DNA of 64,000 nucleotides from Carnegiea gigantea (GCA_029747015.1 JAKOGI010002197.1:21001-85000), one strand, 5' to 3'. Shown: positions 24,442 to 36,479, numbered from the stretch's first letter. A program made the numbers and translations. The notes: generated from the letters alone by a model not told the origin.

Positions 24442-25708
24442 GTGTAATTCTGCACCTGACTGGGTATAATCGTTCATCTTTATCTCCTCTCTTTAATTTT
24501 GTTTTCGTTTGTATATATTTGTGGCTGTCTTTTATTTTTGTTTTCTTTTTGAGCTTAGAGTCTTGTCCTTTTTGTTTTTGAGTCATGTTTTTTTTATATT
24601 TCGTCTCTTTTTAGTTTTTATTTTTGTGTTTTATGCTCATTTCCACTCCCAATGAGAACATTGTGAGATTTAGGTGTGGGGGTTGGGGAATTTTGAAAAA
24701 AAAATTGAAAAAAAATCTGAAAAATTTTGAAAATTCAAAAAAAAAAATTGTTTTGTTTTTGGGGAACTTTTATACTTTTCTAGTCAGCTTAAATCCGATG
24801 TACTTTGATTTATAGCTTGCATTTGAACTGATGTGCTTGATAGGTCTTTATCCTCGGTGTGTCATCCTAAGCCCTGATTCTAACCCCATTTGTTCACTAT
24901 TGCTGTGTAATCTAATCCCTATTTATATCATCCTCATTATCTTAAGGTCTTAGTTTTTCGTGATCGGCTCTCCCACTTGTTTTTGACACAATTGCTTTGG
25001 TTTTTATTAAAAAAAGGAAAATAAAAATATAAAACAAAGAGAAGAAAAAGAATGAAATTTGGAATGACAAGTATCCCTTTGAGGCATGCGCTACTGGGCG
25101 TTACCATTTGAGACACGTGCTACTGGATGTTACCCTTTGAGGCAATACTGCTACTGGGAAAGCTTACTTCCAAGGTTAATAAGTCAATAATGTAGTTTGT
25201 GTCAGTCAAATGGGATTGAGTTTGATTCTGGGAAGCCTAAGCCCTAGGATGATGATGCACATGCACACAAGCACTAGGATGGATTCCAATTCTTGATGTA
25301 TGGTGGGGTGGAAAGTTAGTGCTTTAATATCATCTATGGGGTTAGAGAGCCTTGATGAGTATATGTTGCTTATATGGGGGCTAATATCTTTACCACATGA
25401 GTGATTTAGTTGATTAGAATATGTATATATCTTTCTCCAATTTTGTACATATTAATTTTTAAAAAACAAAACCCAAAAATATTTTCGAGTTTCTGTTTAT
25501 ATTTTCTTTTACAGATTTTATGGGTATATCTTCTTCAAACTCTCATGAGACCTTCCTCGTCCACTAGGGGTAACCTAGGGGTTCAAAGGGCTTGTTGCAC
25601 ATGCTAAGTGCAACCGTGATTCCTACGAAAGTGAGTTAGGATTTTTTTTAAAAGGATTTTTAGTTTTGTTTTACTCAAGGACGAGCAAAACTTAGGTGTG
25701 GGGGCATT

Positions 25709-26988
25709 TGTTCAACCTGAAATTATAATATTTTATACCCTTTTATCGTCTAATATTTGCTCTAAATAAATTGTTAAATTAAATTTTTAATAATGTTTTT
25801 GTTTATTTGGTAGGATTTGAAAAATTTAGAAAAATAAGCAACAAGTGCATGGCTTGGATCAGATTGAAGAGAGCAAGAAACAAGCAAAGAAAAACCAGGG
25901 TAAATGGAGCCCAACGGCCCAGCTCACAAGCCCAGTCTCTCTCCCTCCCTCCTATTTCTTTTTCCCTCTCTTTGGGCCCAGTTCTCTCCTCTTCCCAGCC
26001 CAGATGCGGCCAGCCCCATCTCTCCCTTTCTCTCTTTCATTTAGCTACATGTGCATTGCACATGATCTTTAATCAGCTCCCCTCCCCCATCCTTTTCCTC
26101 TCCTTCATCCCCTTTGACTCCTAGCCTAGAAACCCGAAGCCAAAACAAGGGCCTTTCGCCTTCTTCTCCCTTACACCCAAAACCGCAAGTCCTCTCTCTC
26201 CTCATTCATTCCATCATCATGACGTTCGAAGAGACATCGGTTACAAGGGCTTTTATTCGAGAACTAATGGAGGAAATTATTGGGGGGGCCACGAATCGGC
26301 AGAGGTGTTTTTCAGATCTTTAATGGAGGGCGTTCTTCAGAGTTTTAAAGGGAAGGCCGAAAGCAGAGCATGGGGGTAGCAGTAGTAAAAAAGAGCGTAG
26401 AGTCGACCGTAGATTTCGCCTTCGAATTTCGCTTTAGTTTTCAATATTCACTTTTATTTCAATTTCAGATCTAGGTTTTAGTTTTATTAATTTCATGTTA
26501 TTGAGCCTGAGTTTGTTCGATTCGAATTAAGCATTCAATATTTAGTTTTCGGTGTCATTAATTCATATGTTTGGGTTTGAATTGAAGTTTAGTATTGACA
26601 CTTGTTTTAATTCGTACTGTAATCGAGCTGTAAGGATTTCACAGTTTCTCATCCTAACTCCCCTGTTCTCCCCTGCTTTTCCTCTTTCTTGCGGCTGATT
26701 CTCTACGCTAGCATTGTTTTGAGTTGCATAGGGTGTTGCGTCGACCATGGTATGACTTACTGGTATCTCATAATCCGATTGGTGTTGATGTTTGAAAATT
26801 TTCCTTCATTATTATTTCTAATTATTTGTAAAGTTAGCTGAATAAATTTACAATAAGTTATTTGCTTTGCTTTAGTTTAGCATAGAAAATTTATCCTTCG
26901 AAAGCGACATAATCTCATTTGCCATCCCTGAGGATCGACACCCGTTAGTATTATGGCGATAACTGTATACTTGCGAAAAATCGCAACA
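25709..26988 (+). repeat. LTR D, right end of the array
   Basis: 1280 bp, TGTTCAACC to CGCAACA. Beyond it the sequence changes to TAAAAGCTT and an A-run unrelated to any internal region, so this is the right boundary of the array. It shares diagnostic variants with LTR C. Confidence 0.9.
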
Positions 26989-27049
26989 TAAAAGCTTAAA
27001 AAAAAAAAAAATTTAAACACTCAAGTTTTCGGCATCTCGAATGCAGGCA

Positions 27050-29947
27050 TAATTATTCTTCTTCTTGTTCTGTCCTCAATTGCTTCTCTTGTCTCTCAAT
27101 CTACCTTGACCCAAAAAATTCCCTCAATTTCTCGGTTGCCACTATTGTTGTGGCTTTTTTACTCTCCCAATTTCACAGGTATGCTCTTCGACATCTCCCA
27201 TGCGCTATTATCTCGGGTTATTAAATCTAATTTTTATTTGTTTTATTCAATCCAATTTCCTAACTGATCTTGTTGCTCAATCTATCCTAACCCTCTGATT
27301 TTCACATTCTTTTTCCTTTATGGCCCCTTTCTAGCACCATTGGCAGGAAAGCTAGGGTTTGATGTCGAAAATAGAGGTTGAATGGCAGAGGGGGAAGAAC
27401 AACGAAAACTAGGGTTAAACGCTATTTGCTCCTTACCATCTTTTGAAGGTATTATGTTTGCGATTCCCTTGCTTTTTCTAGTTTATTTAATTTGTTTAGG
27501 GATTTGGTAAATTTGACTCTTTGTATTGGCCTTTATATGGCCTCAGACTACTTTTTACTTGTTTCTCCTTCTTTTTTTCTGTTTTTGATTTTTTTTCTTT
27601 GTCTTTACATGTCTGATTGTGGATTGAATGGAAGGTAATTTGGTTTTGTGTGATGTATTTTTCTGGAAATGAAAATGCTGGATTTCGGTTTGACAATCTG
27701 ATCAAAATTTTAATTCTTTTTTATTTCAAAGTTGTGGTAGCAGACATACATACTGAAGAGATCATTGAATTTCCTGTAAGGTTAGTATCTTTTTCTCTTT
27801 GTTTTTGTATACAAATATAGGAATTCTGTATATATATGGGTTAATCCCATTGTTGCTTGATTAGGTTAGAGTTGTTAGTTTTATTCCTATATTTGATTGA
27901 TCTATTTTGGGGCTCATTAAGTGTTGCTTTAGTTTTGGGTTCTTTTTGGATGTGATAATTATGTTACTCTTGGAAATTCTCTTAAATTTTCTACTTTTGA
28001 TGAAATAAAGGATAATAGCAAGGACATAGAAATGTGATCTTATAATTGGGTTCTTAATTTTCTTGTCAACTGGGATGGTGTTTAGAAAATCTGGCAAACT
28101 AGACATGGATTCATAGCTATCCTACTTTGTTATGTGCTATTTCCATGATTGATCAAGGACAACATATGTACTCTGTTTCCATTTGCGACTAATCTCTTTA
28201 ATCAAACTTCAGCATTGGATTTAATTTTATTGGTTTGGTAGCTTACCTTCTTTGCATTCATTACCCTGAATCTTGATCATGAATTGGTGTACATTTACAT
28301 AGTTTAAAATGAAGAGAAGTCTACATTTATGTCGGTGTTCGATTATGCTATTCATTGTTGAGTATCTCTATGCTAAGACATGGTCACATAAAGTATGTGC
28401 ATGGAAAACCTATTTCCTTCTAATAACTCATTGTTGTAGGGTCATTTTTTTCTTGAGACAAGGATGTTTTGAAACATTCAAAGACAGAGCATGGGTAATT
28501 GTTTTCTCTTTCCACTATTCTGTGTGCACCCCTCCCATCCACTTTGGGGCTTTACCTGTTGGCATAAGACTACCTCTATCATCAAAGGTGCTGAAGCAGT
28601 TTTGGGTAGAAATGGAGTGTATTGACTGTTGTAATCTTGAATAACAACTTCAATAGTCATTTTTAGAATGCTATATGTAGAGCTGATATTGTCTAGGCTT
28701 TGTCTAACATACTGAGTTTCATATTCACTGTGTACTTGCCCTATCTCTCTTATAGCTTGTTGTAGCCTGAATTCTAAAGTGCATATTAAAGGGAGCCCAG
28801 AAACACCAGCTTGGCAACTTTTGGTGGTGTTTATTGATTGTTAGATAGAGGACTTGATGACATAAGATTAGATAGATAGCCCTTTTTGTTTTCCTGAATA
28901 GAGAGAGGTTAGAAACAGAAAGAGAGGGAAAGAGAAAAAGGGGAGGACAGGGAGATTGAAGATGCTTTGCTTTCTTTCTGGTGTTGCCTATCATATTGAA
29001 TATTTTAACAAGGGCAAAGGAAAAAGGGGTCATTGGTGTTTGTGTTTGATTGATAAAAGGGGGGAATTATGATGGGAGTATAATATGTTATCTATGTGTA
29101 TCGTTCAAGAAGATTAATAGAAAATGAGAGACACGGAGAGATGAGAGCAAGTATCTGATTTTTTTGCCATTAAATGTAAAAATTACCACTAGTCACTGTT
29201 GCTAATGAGCACTATCAAACAGCCTTAAAAGGGGTAAAGCGTTTTCAATTGCAATTTGAAAAGTTCCCATGTCAGGTTGGAGTTTTGTTCTCCAGGTACA
29301 GTATAGCAGATAATTGTTGCAATTAAAAGCCAACAGAACCTATGTACCTCAATTAGGAGTGGTTCGGTGGTCTCATGTAAGTATTACTCTCGGTCCTTGG
29401 TTCATATTTCATGATCAAATGTATTAGTTGATGGTTGACAGTTAATTATATTGGTTGGTTTTGATTGAATGGTTGTGTGATGTTTTGTCCAAAGTTGTCT
29501 GTCTAGTAGCCACGAAGTGTTTGAATAGGTAAAACAATTGTCTTGTAGGGATACAAGTACATTTTCATTGATATTGTTATTTGACTAAATTAGTCCGTGA
29601 GAAATTAAAAGCTTGTCCTAAATGAGAAAATTTTGTGCTCTGAATTTGATAAGCTTGTGATTTCTAATGTCCTTAATCCTAAAGAATGAATCATAACTTT
29701 GTCTTGCTGATGATAACTGATGTGTAAATGTATGCGGACATGTACTGTTTTCAAACTTTTTTTTCCCCTGAAAGAACAATCAATCTTTTATGTGGGTTTT
29801 TTTTTACTTTGTTGAAGTGTGTAGTTGCTTTTATTCGAATTTCTTGATTAATTTTTGAATTCATATCAATTTCATAGGGGTATATCAGAAAATCTTGTTG
29901 CTTCACTTGAGGAGGACGATGATGTTGATGCGAGATTCCAAATGTAA
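27050..29947 (+). other. Candidate small multi-exon gene or 5' gene remnant, unknown function
   Basis: This is a gene model by inspection only. A possible 5' UTR exon ends at 27178 (TTTCACAG, then GTATGC). An acceptor GGCAG precedes an exon 27347-27448 with ATG at 27382. A short exon 27744-27780 follows CAG and ends AAG before GTTAGT. A last exon starts at 29878 after TTTCATAG and stops at 29947. The three coding parts (67, 37 and 70 nt) join in a consistent phase to 57 codons, beginning MAEGEEQRKL and ending in an acidic stretch with EEDDDVD. An alternative donor, AAAT before GTAAGC at 29944, would open the 3' end. Acidic-coding sequence in another frame continues to about 30020, which suggests either a further exon or decay. 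I do not recognise the protein. The large intron (27781-29877) is T-rich like plant introns. Confidence 0.3.
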
Positions 29948-30299
29948 GCAGTGAAGAATACGAAGAGGGGACCGCTGAGGAAAATTAAGATGATGAAGAG
30001 CATTATGAGCGAAATATAGTTGAATTCTTATATTTTTGTTAACTTTGAGACTTAGCAAATATATGAGTAAGAACCACATATAAGTTTTTTTTTTTTTTTT
30101 TAATTCCTTTGGTGCTTTGAAACATTAAGCAAACATTAGGTGTCACGTGCTTTTCCAATTATGAACATCCAATCAATTTAGGATCTTGTTGATTGTGCAA
30201 TTAATTTTAATTGTTTTATTATAGCAAGTGTGTCATATTGTCAAATTATTATTCCTACAGGTTTAATGTTCTCCATTTTTGTATGTTCGTTGAAATAAA

Positions 30300-30735
30300 G
30301 AAATTAAATTAGGCACATATAGTTTGATTATCACCAACAGATATGCCTATCATTAAAAATATGGGAATTACATTACCAACATATTGTTTCATTGGACAAT
30401 TGCTACAAGCAAGGCAGAAAAACTATTACTGATAGATAAATTCTATTGGCGATGATTGTTTTGTGGGGAGAAGAATAAAACCAACAGTCTTATTTGTTGG
30501 TAAAACAAAAAGTTAGTAATAGAAAATCATCTGTTGGTATAATTATATCATTACCTACATATCAATATATGTTTATATTAGTGATCAATTGCAACCAATG
30601 AGCATATCTGTTGGTAAAACTTTTACCATCAGGTCTTTTTACCAACAGTTTTGTGACAGTGACCAACAGAAAAAGCATCTTTATCAACACATAAGCCCTA
30701 TTGGTTAAAGCCACTTTTTTGGTAATGCCATAAGT
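30300..30735. repeat. Cluster of ACCAACAG / CTGTTGGT motifs
   Basis: Motifs such as ACCAACAG, ATCTGTTGGTA and TTGTTGGTAAAAC recur in both orientations between about 30375 and 30670. Such dense short inverted motifs resemble the subterminal repeats of DNA transposons such as CACTA. No clean terminal inverted repeat was found, so the element type is open. Confidence 0.35.
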
Positions 30736-31553
30736 TCAAAGCTTGTTTAGTGGAGTCATTTTCTCCTGTGGTGAGATTTGCCTTTATTCGCCTACTCCTA
30801 GCCATGGTTGACATTTGAACTTAGAGTTGTTTCAAATAGATGTAAAGGCTGCTTTCCTCAACGGTAGCCTTGAGGAAGAGATCTATATGGATCAACCCAT
30901 TGGTTTTGTATCAAAGGTACAAGAGGACAAGGTGTGTCGTCTTAAAAGGTCCATATATGGTCTTAAGCAATCTTCTAGATCTTGGCACTTAAGATTCCAT
31001 GAAACTATAACTTCGTTTGGCTTATCTATAGTTTCAGAAGACCATTGTGTGTATGTAAAAAGATCAACCGGGGGGATTATATTTCTTACCTTGTGCGTTG
31101 ATGACATACTATTGGCTGGGAACAACTTGGAGGTGATCGAAGCCACTAAGAAATGGCTATCCTTCGTCTTTGAGATGAAAGACATAGGTAAAGCCAGGTA
31201 TGTCCTAGGCGTGAAAATAATCAGAAATCGACCTAAGAAACTCTTAGGTATCTGCCATGATGCATGTATCAAGAAAGTCTTATAACGATTCCATATGCAT
31301 TATTCCAAACTCGTAGACATTCCAGTTGAGAAAGGTTTAACCTTGAACCTTAACCAATGCCCAAAAACAGACAAAGAAAAGGAAAAAATGAGTAATGTCC
31401 CTTACACTAGTGTCGTAGAAAGTTTAATGTATATCATGTTATGTACACGGTCTGACATTTGCTTTGCGATTGATTTGGTAAGTAGTTACCAGAGCAACCC
31501 AGAACTTGCTCATTGGTAAGCTGTTAAGAGAATCATGCACTACCTTCATGAAA
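30735..31553 (+). pseudogene. LTR-less copia reverse transcriptase fragment
   Basis: The fragment matches, at DNA and protein level, the 49.40-50.26 kb part of the plus-strand copia element in this window: QIDVKAAFLNGSLEEEIYM, IYGLKQSSRSWH, CVDDILLAGNN (normally YVDD) and KARYVLGVKIIRN. Stops at about 31282 and 31517, plus a deletion near 30755, break the frame. Matching starts near AGTTCAAAGCTTG and ends after CATGCACTACCTTCATG. No LTR, primer site or purine tract lies next to it. It contains only RT without the downstream RNase H. It is a relic or a captured piece. Confidence 0.85.
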
Positions 31554-32700
31554 GCTCATTGGTTTGGGGAAACAAAGTTAATCAAATTGTAGACTAAAAA
31601 AGTTAATTCAATTTATTAAATAGACAATATTCAAAATGAACTTGAATCTATATGTGTTTATATATGTATGTGTGTATGTATAATTGAGTGAACCCATATA
31701 AATTTTTTATATTTTAAGGTTAACATATATGAACTGCTATCTATGTAAGCAACTTAACTATTTAAACACATTTGGCACTAGAAAGTCGTCAATTTTCATT
31801 AATCATGCACAACCTCCCAAAAATCTAACGTAATTAATCCGGGTAATTCTATATGTCTCAAAGTTAACATATATAAAATGCTTTCTATGCAGCCAATGTT
31901 CCCTATTTGAATACATTCAACACTTCATAGTTATCAATTTTTAAGCGAACATTAGTCACACACATTCTCCCCAAAAATCTAACTTAGTTAACCCGGATAA
32001 TTCAATTATATATTTCAGGGTTAATATATACAAAGTACTATCACATCAACTATAAGTAAACATTACTAACATCCTATAAGGGAACATAGTCATCCATTAC
32101 CCTAATAAAAGAGATGACCTCATAGAAAATACCATTGTGATACAAAGTTACAAATGAACATAATAGAAAACCTCAAGTTTGGCATCCTAACATTTGCATT
32201 TTTTAGTTTAAGGTTAACTATTTCACTTTTGGGTTTAGGATTTAAGGTTCAGATAAGTTCAATAAATAAGTTAAGAATAAATTCAGATAAATTCAATAAA
32301 TAAATTTAAATAAATTTATTTCAAAATAAATTTAGATAAAAAATTAAAGAGAACAAGGCCTACGTAAAACTGAAAAATAAACACCACCAGTACCCAAACA
32401 ATTCTTGGAACACACGATGGCTCCCACCCCCCTCCCCCTCTCTTCCAAAACATCAATCAATCAATCATCCTTGATCTCCTGTGTTTTTGGTTTAAAAGCC
32501 CCCATGTCAATCGAATAAAATAAAATGAATATCGGTACTGATTTCAAATTAAATCAAACAGATCACAGACATCGGGGCGAGATTGAAATAAAAGCTACGG
32601 GATTCCCGGGTCGAGATTGAAATGAAAGCTATGGTATAAAGTATCTATAATTCGAATTGCTTAAATAGCAAAACATTACATATTTCGAGACCCTTAACAC
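31554..32700. other. AT-rich intergenic sequence with a short tandem repeat
   Basis: No gene is seen. Between about 31690 and 32075 a degenerate unit of roughly 144-157 bp occurs a little over two times, marked by GTTAACATATAT at about 31719 and 31863 and GTTAATATATA near 32020, each after CCGG(G/A)TAATTC or similar. From 32210 to 32345 there are shorter A/T-rich repeats of the type AGATAAATTCAATAAATAA. Confidence 0.5.
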
Positions 32701-32939
32701 TGCTACATCAACCGTTGAATAGGATGCCAAAATCAACGCATCTTACAACACCCAAAAGCAATAAAACAAAGAGAAAGACCATCCACCAAATCAAAGTGCA
32801 GTAACAAAAACGAAAAGCACCCAGATTCAAGATCCAACATTCCAACCCCAAACAATATGTTACACACAAAGGAAAAAAAAAAGACTGACTCCGAAAATTC
32901 CCACGATTCCCATCTTCTTGAAACATCCGGTCGAAGTCT

Positions 32940-33420
32940 CAGGACGCCATGATTGGCCGGAAAACCAGCAATTCTAGGGAGAAAAAGCGGTTTGCCGGCC
33001 ACCAGAATAGGAAAATCAGGAAGTCAGGTAGAAGATTGGGCGAAGGGCGAGGTAAAGAAACTTGAAGCAGGGGCAGGAGAAGGAGAGGAAGATGAGTCCA
33101 TAGACGATTCGAAGACCCATTTGATTTGATTTGATTTGATTTGATTGGATCTAGCGTGGTTTTGGCGTTTAGGGTTGGTTAATTTTGAAAGCGTGGGAAG
33201 TGGGGAGTCGACTACACGCAGAGAGAGAGAGAGATACAGATTGGGGGGGATTTGTGTCAGAGCTGTAGAGAGCCACGATAGGAGGATTAGGTGTGCTTTT
33301 GACCCCCGGGGGGGCGGAGCGCAACAAAAAAAAAAAACAGAATTATGTAATGATCCAGACTGCTGAACTGAACGGTCAAATCCCAAGCCCCGCGACCCAC
33401 CAGGAACGAAAACTAGAAAC
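32940..33420 (-). other. GC-richer patch, possible 5' end of a gene on the minus strand
   Basis: In an AT-rich setting this patch is GC-richer. On the minus strand it has a CT-dinucleotide tract (33236-33217), typical of plant 5' UTRs, followed by a (GATTT)n microsatellite and an ATG at 33101. That ATG opens 25 codons (MDSSSSPSPAPASS onward) ending at TGA 33024. The low-complexity Ser/Pro start resembles the N-terminus of many plant proteins, but I find no convincing donor site or following exon. It may be a truncated promoter and first exon or chance. Confidence 0.2.
33119..33146. repeat. (GATTT)n microsatellite
   Basis: About five tandem copies of the pentamer TTTGA/GATTT directly 5' (on the minus strand) of the ATG at 33101. 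Confidence 0.85.
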
Positions 33421-33429
33421 ATAAATGAG

Positions 33430-34789
33430 GTTCTATATTCTTTATATCATTCCATAACATAACTTTTTTCCCTCCATTTATATTTAATGGATCACGAATT
33501 TGGATTACTAAATAAAATATTTTTTGTGGACCTTATTAGATCTGGTCAAAGTTAATTCGATCTGAATTCGGAAAATTTTGAATTTTGAATACAATTTTAC
33601 GTAAACCGAACTTGAAAAATCTGTAATTTTTTTTGTCAAACATGGCCCAAATTCAAACCTGCTTGTCTACCGAACTTGAATATTATATCTTTATTTTTAT
33701 TGTTTTAATTTTTCCCCTTAACAATAATAGTTTTTTATTGGAATATATCGTTTAGAGAAAGATTATATAATTATCGCGTCGGTTTGTAAATTGGACGATG
33801 CTACCTATTCTTTACCAAATTATTCCTATGAAATAACGTCATATACAACTTATAAATACGACAATTTTAGAAAATGGGTATGAAGTAGTTATCTAGTTCT
33901 AAGAAAATTATTTTAGAATAAGACAAATATTAAAAATGTGCAAATCATACCATTATATTCTTAGTAAAATGAATATTTCTCGGCGCATTTTAAATAGTAT
34001 TACTCTGTAGTAATCTGAAACTTTGATGTTATAATTAATAGATAAATGCAATATCTTGTGCATCTATAATATCTTTCATTTGGTTTTCTTCTAATTGGTC
34101 TCAAACTTGATGTCAGTGTTGGGCAATTGATCAACTTGTATTTGTATTAAGATTATATTACTAATAAAGCATATCTGCTTAGGTAATGGGTAGGTTAATT
34201 AACAAAATATCAAATCATTAAATGGGTTTTTAATGGGTCAAACATCTATGACCCATTAACATGCTTTAGATGGGTGATTCCCATGGGAGACCCTAGCCAT
34301 TATCAATATTTTAATATAAGAGCCAACCATCCAATCATGACTTATTATCCATGGCACATGACGTTCATATATCGTATTGAAAAATTTGAATATTTGTCAT
34401 ATTCTTTTAAAAAATTACAATTATAATGTTGGTTCATTTAGATACAAACAATTTTAAGTAATAAATATGCTGAAATTTTGATTTTGACCAAAAAAATTAA
34501 TAACTTACTAAAAAGGTGTTCCAAACCCGTCGGGTTAACCTGAAACCCGTAAAACCGAAATACGCCCCCTGTATTCTATCCGAACTCAAAATACACATGT
34601 CCCGTACTTTACACAAACCTGAATACACCCGACTCATATTTAACTTATCTGCCCGAACTGACAGGTCTAGACCCTACTACTAAACATATTTATTAGTTTT
34701 TAGTTTTTTTATGTGGTATTATTATTTGTGTGAATAAGTTGTAGAAAAATAATTCGTATATTTTTCGATAAATTGAATGATTCATCTAT
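33430..34789. other. AT-rich intergenic sequence without genes
   Basis: No coding frame of interest. An 8-bp inverted repeat with a 12-bp loop (TAATGGGT at 34231-34238, ACCCATTA at 34251-34258) is present. A region with CCCG-containing words (34520-34680, for example CCCGAACTGACAGGTCTAGACC) looks like the end of an old dispersed repeat, but its limits cannot be set. Confidence 0.5.
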
Positions 34790-36206
34790 AATCATTACAA
34801 AAAAAAGCTCAAATAACAACGAAATCAGCGACAGAAAAAGACAGATTAGCGACGAAATTTTGAATTCAGCGACGGAATTGGCGACGGAAAAGGGTTGTCA
34901 GATTTTTGCTCCTCGCTGCGTACTTGGCAACAGACTTAGCGACGGCCGCAGCGACAAACCAAATTTTCGGCGGGTAATGAAAGGCGGAGAAGTCAGCAAC
35001 GGAATAAAAATCCGTCGCCATTAGCGACGGAAATAGAGACGGAATTTCCGTCGCTAATGGCGATGGATTTTTATTCCGTTGCTGATTTCTGCTTTAAGAA
35101 AAAAAAGAAAATCTCATCTTCTGTCGCCAGTCCGTCGCTAGATTTGTAATATTTTTAAAATAAAAATGCTTGTTTTTGATTGTATCTCTCAATACATACA
35201 TTTAAATCCCTGCAAGAAATTTACAAAGAGTATTCACTCCATGAACATCCCATGACTTCAAATATGACTTCATTTGAAGCGTTCTCAACAATTTTCAAAC
35301 CACAAACATGTGGAATATTACATACAAAGCAACACTTGAAACCAATTGTTTTCATTTCACAAACAACAAGTCTCAAATAAAGGGTACATATCACAAAATA
35401 TAAATTCCAAACAAACCACAAGTTGCTAGTTAATCAAAGTGAAATTAAGTTAGAAGAAGAGGAGAAATAAGCACCAAGAGGAGGGAAGTGAATTAAGCAA
35501 AGCTAGCCATTGTTAAGGGAGAAGCAAGCAAGCATCAAGAAGAAGAGGGAGAAGCAGAGAGAAGCAAGCACCAAGAGCACCAAGTCGTGTACATCATAAA
35601 GAACCAATAAGGAGAGCCACCAATTGGAGGAAAGCCGCAATGTACTCAATCACCAAGGTGAGGATCATCATCTTCTTGATCCTCATCCTCATCCTCATCC
35701 TCATTATGTTGTGGCTGCTGAGACACTGGTGGTTGAGATCCCGAGGCAGAAGCTTGTTGTATTTAAAAAAATACGTGTCTTTTTTGTTCTTGTACGTCTT
35801 CACCTACAACTCATTTGGATTTGGAAGTGATTGGGATGAATTTTGAGAAGTGCCATCTCAGGCCTCTTGGGAGTTGATTGCGTTTTGAAATTTGCGTTCA
35901 AAGGATTCCTACAATATTACAACATATGCAAAAAATCATATATGTTACAGTTAATAAAATTAAGATATATGAGTCCAATTTGAACTACTAATAAAGATTG
36001 AGAATTGAGAATAGTTCACATATGTTTGTGATTTCTTGTCAACCTAAGGGGCATCTTCTCTGCCATGGAGTTTGTGAGCGTGCTCGAATAATTCAACAAC
36101 ACTTGAAATAGTTGACAACAAATGTAAGTACAAATATATAACAATTGCATATATCAATCGTTTACTCAGACATCATAATAGTTAACTAACAGATATTTTG
36201 AAAATT

Positions 36207-36350
36207 TAGAAATTCTGTCTATCTACGTGCAAATTCATTGAATTGATTTACTCCATTTAGAAATTCTTGCGTATAACCACTACGATCAGGCAATAATCTG
36301 TTATACATCCACCTACGATGTGGAGGACCATTCATAAATAACCACATAAG
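36207..36350 (-). pseudogene. Remnant of the TNP2-type transposase first exon
   Basis: The sequence matches 62657-62800 of the long CACTA element, the segment encoding NGPPHRRWMYNRLLPD and the following region of the transposase-associated N-terminal domain. It is cut at about 36205 by a deletion that removed nearly the entire transposase gene. Confidence 0.75.
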
Positions 36351-36479
36351 TTATTGGATAAGAATTATTTTTAATTTAAACAATAATAATTACATAAATT
36401 ACTCAATTATATATCACAAATGTTTACTCATAAATTTTTATAAATATACTTATACTCTTACAAATTTCAAAAAATTAAT

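Larger units (their letters stand above)
11054..25708 (+). mobile_element. Internal region of array unit 3, split by a copia insertion
   Basis: The left half is 11054-13013 and the right half 23832-25708; the 10.8 kb between them is a copia element plus the second copy of its target duplication. Removing the insert restores co-linearity with units 1 and 2. This unit is more diverged than units 1 and 2 are from each other, yet it keeps the best primer-binding site. Confidence 0.85.
1..26988 (+). mobile_element. Tandem, LTR-sharing array of a non-autonomous Athila-like LTR retrotransposon
   Basis: Four LTR copies alternate with three related internal regions in the same orientation; the repeat period is 5128 bp between LTR B and LTR C. 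Each LTR begins TGTTCAACC and ends CAACA, or CAATA in LTR A. Just inside the left LTRs lies a site matching the 3' end of tRNA-Asp, the primer used by Athila-type Ty3/gypsy elements. Just before each LTR is a purine-rich tract of the form ACTTAGGTGTGGGG. No protease, reverse transcriptase, RNase H or integrase is found, so the unit is non-autonomous. Sharing of LTRs between neighbours is the expected product of unequal recombination between LTRs. The array continues left of the window, so its left target duplication cannot be seen. Assignment to Athila rests on PBS and PPT, not on pol. Confidence 0.85.

Noticed and set aside
1..26988. Interpretation as a classical satellite array
   Set aside because: The 5.1-kb unit has LTR boundaries, a primer site and a purine tract, so LTR-sharing retrotransposons explain it better.
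28309..28644. 111-codon plus-strand frame in the large predicted intron
   Set aside because: Cys/Leu-rich, no recognisable domain, no splice context; likely chance in T-rich DNA.
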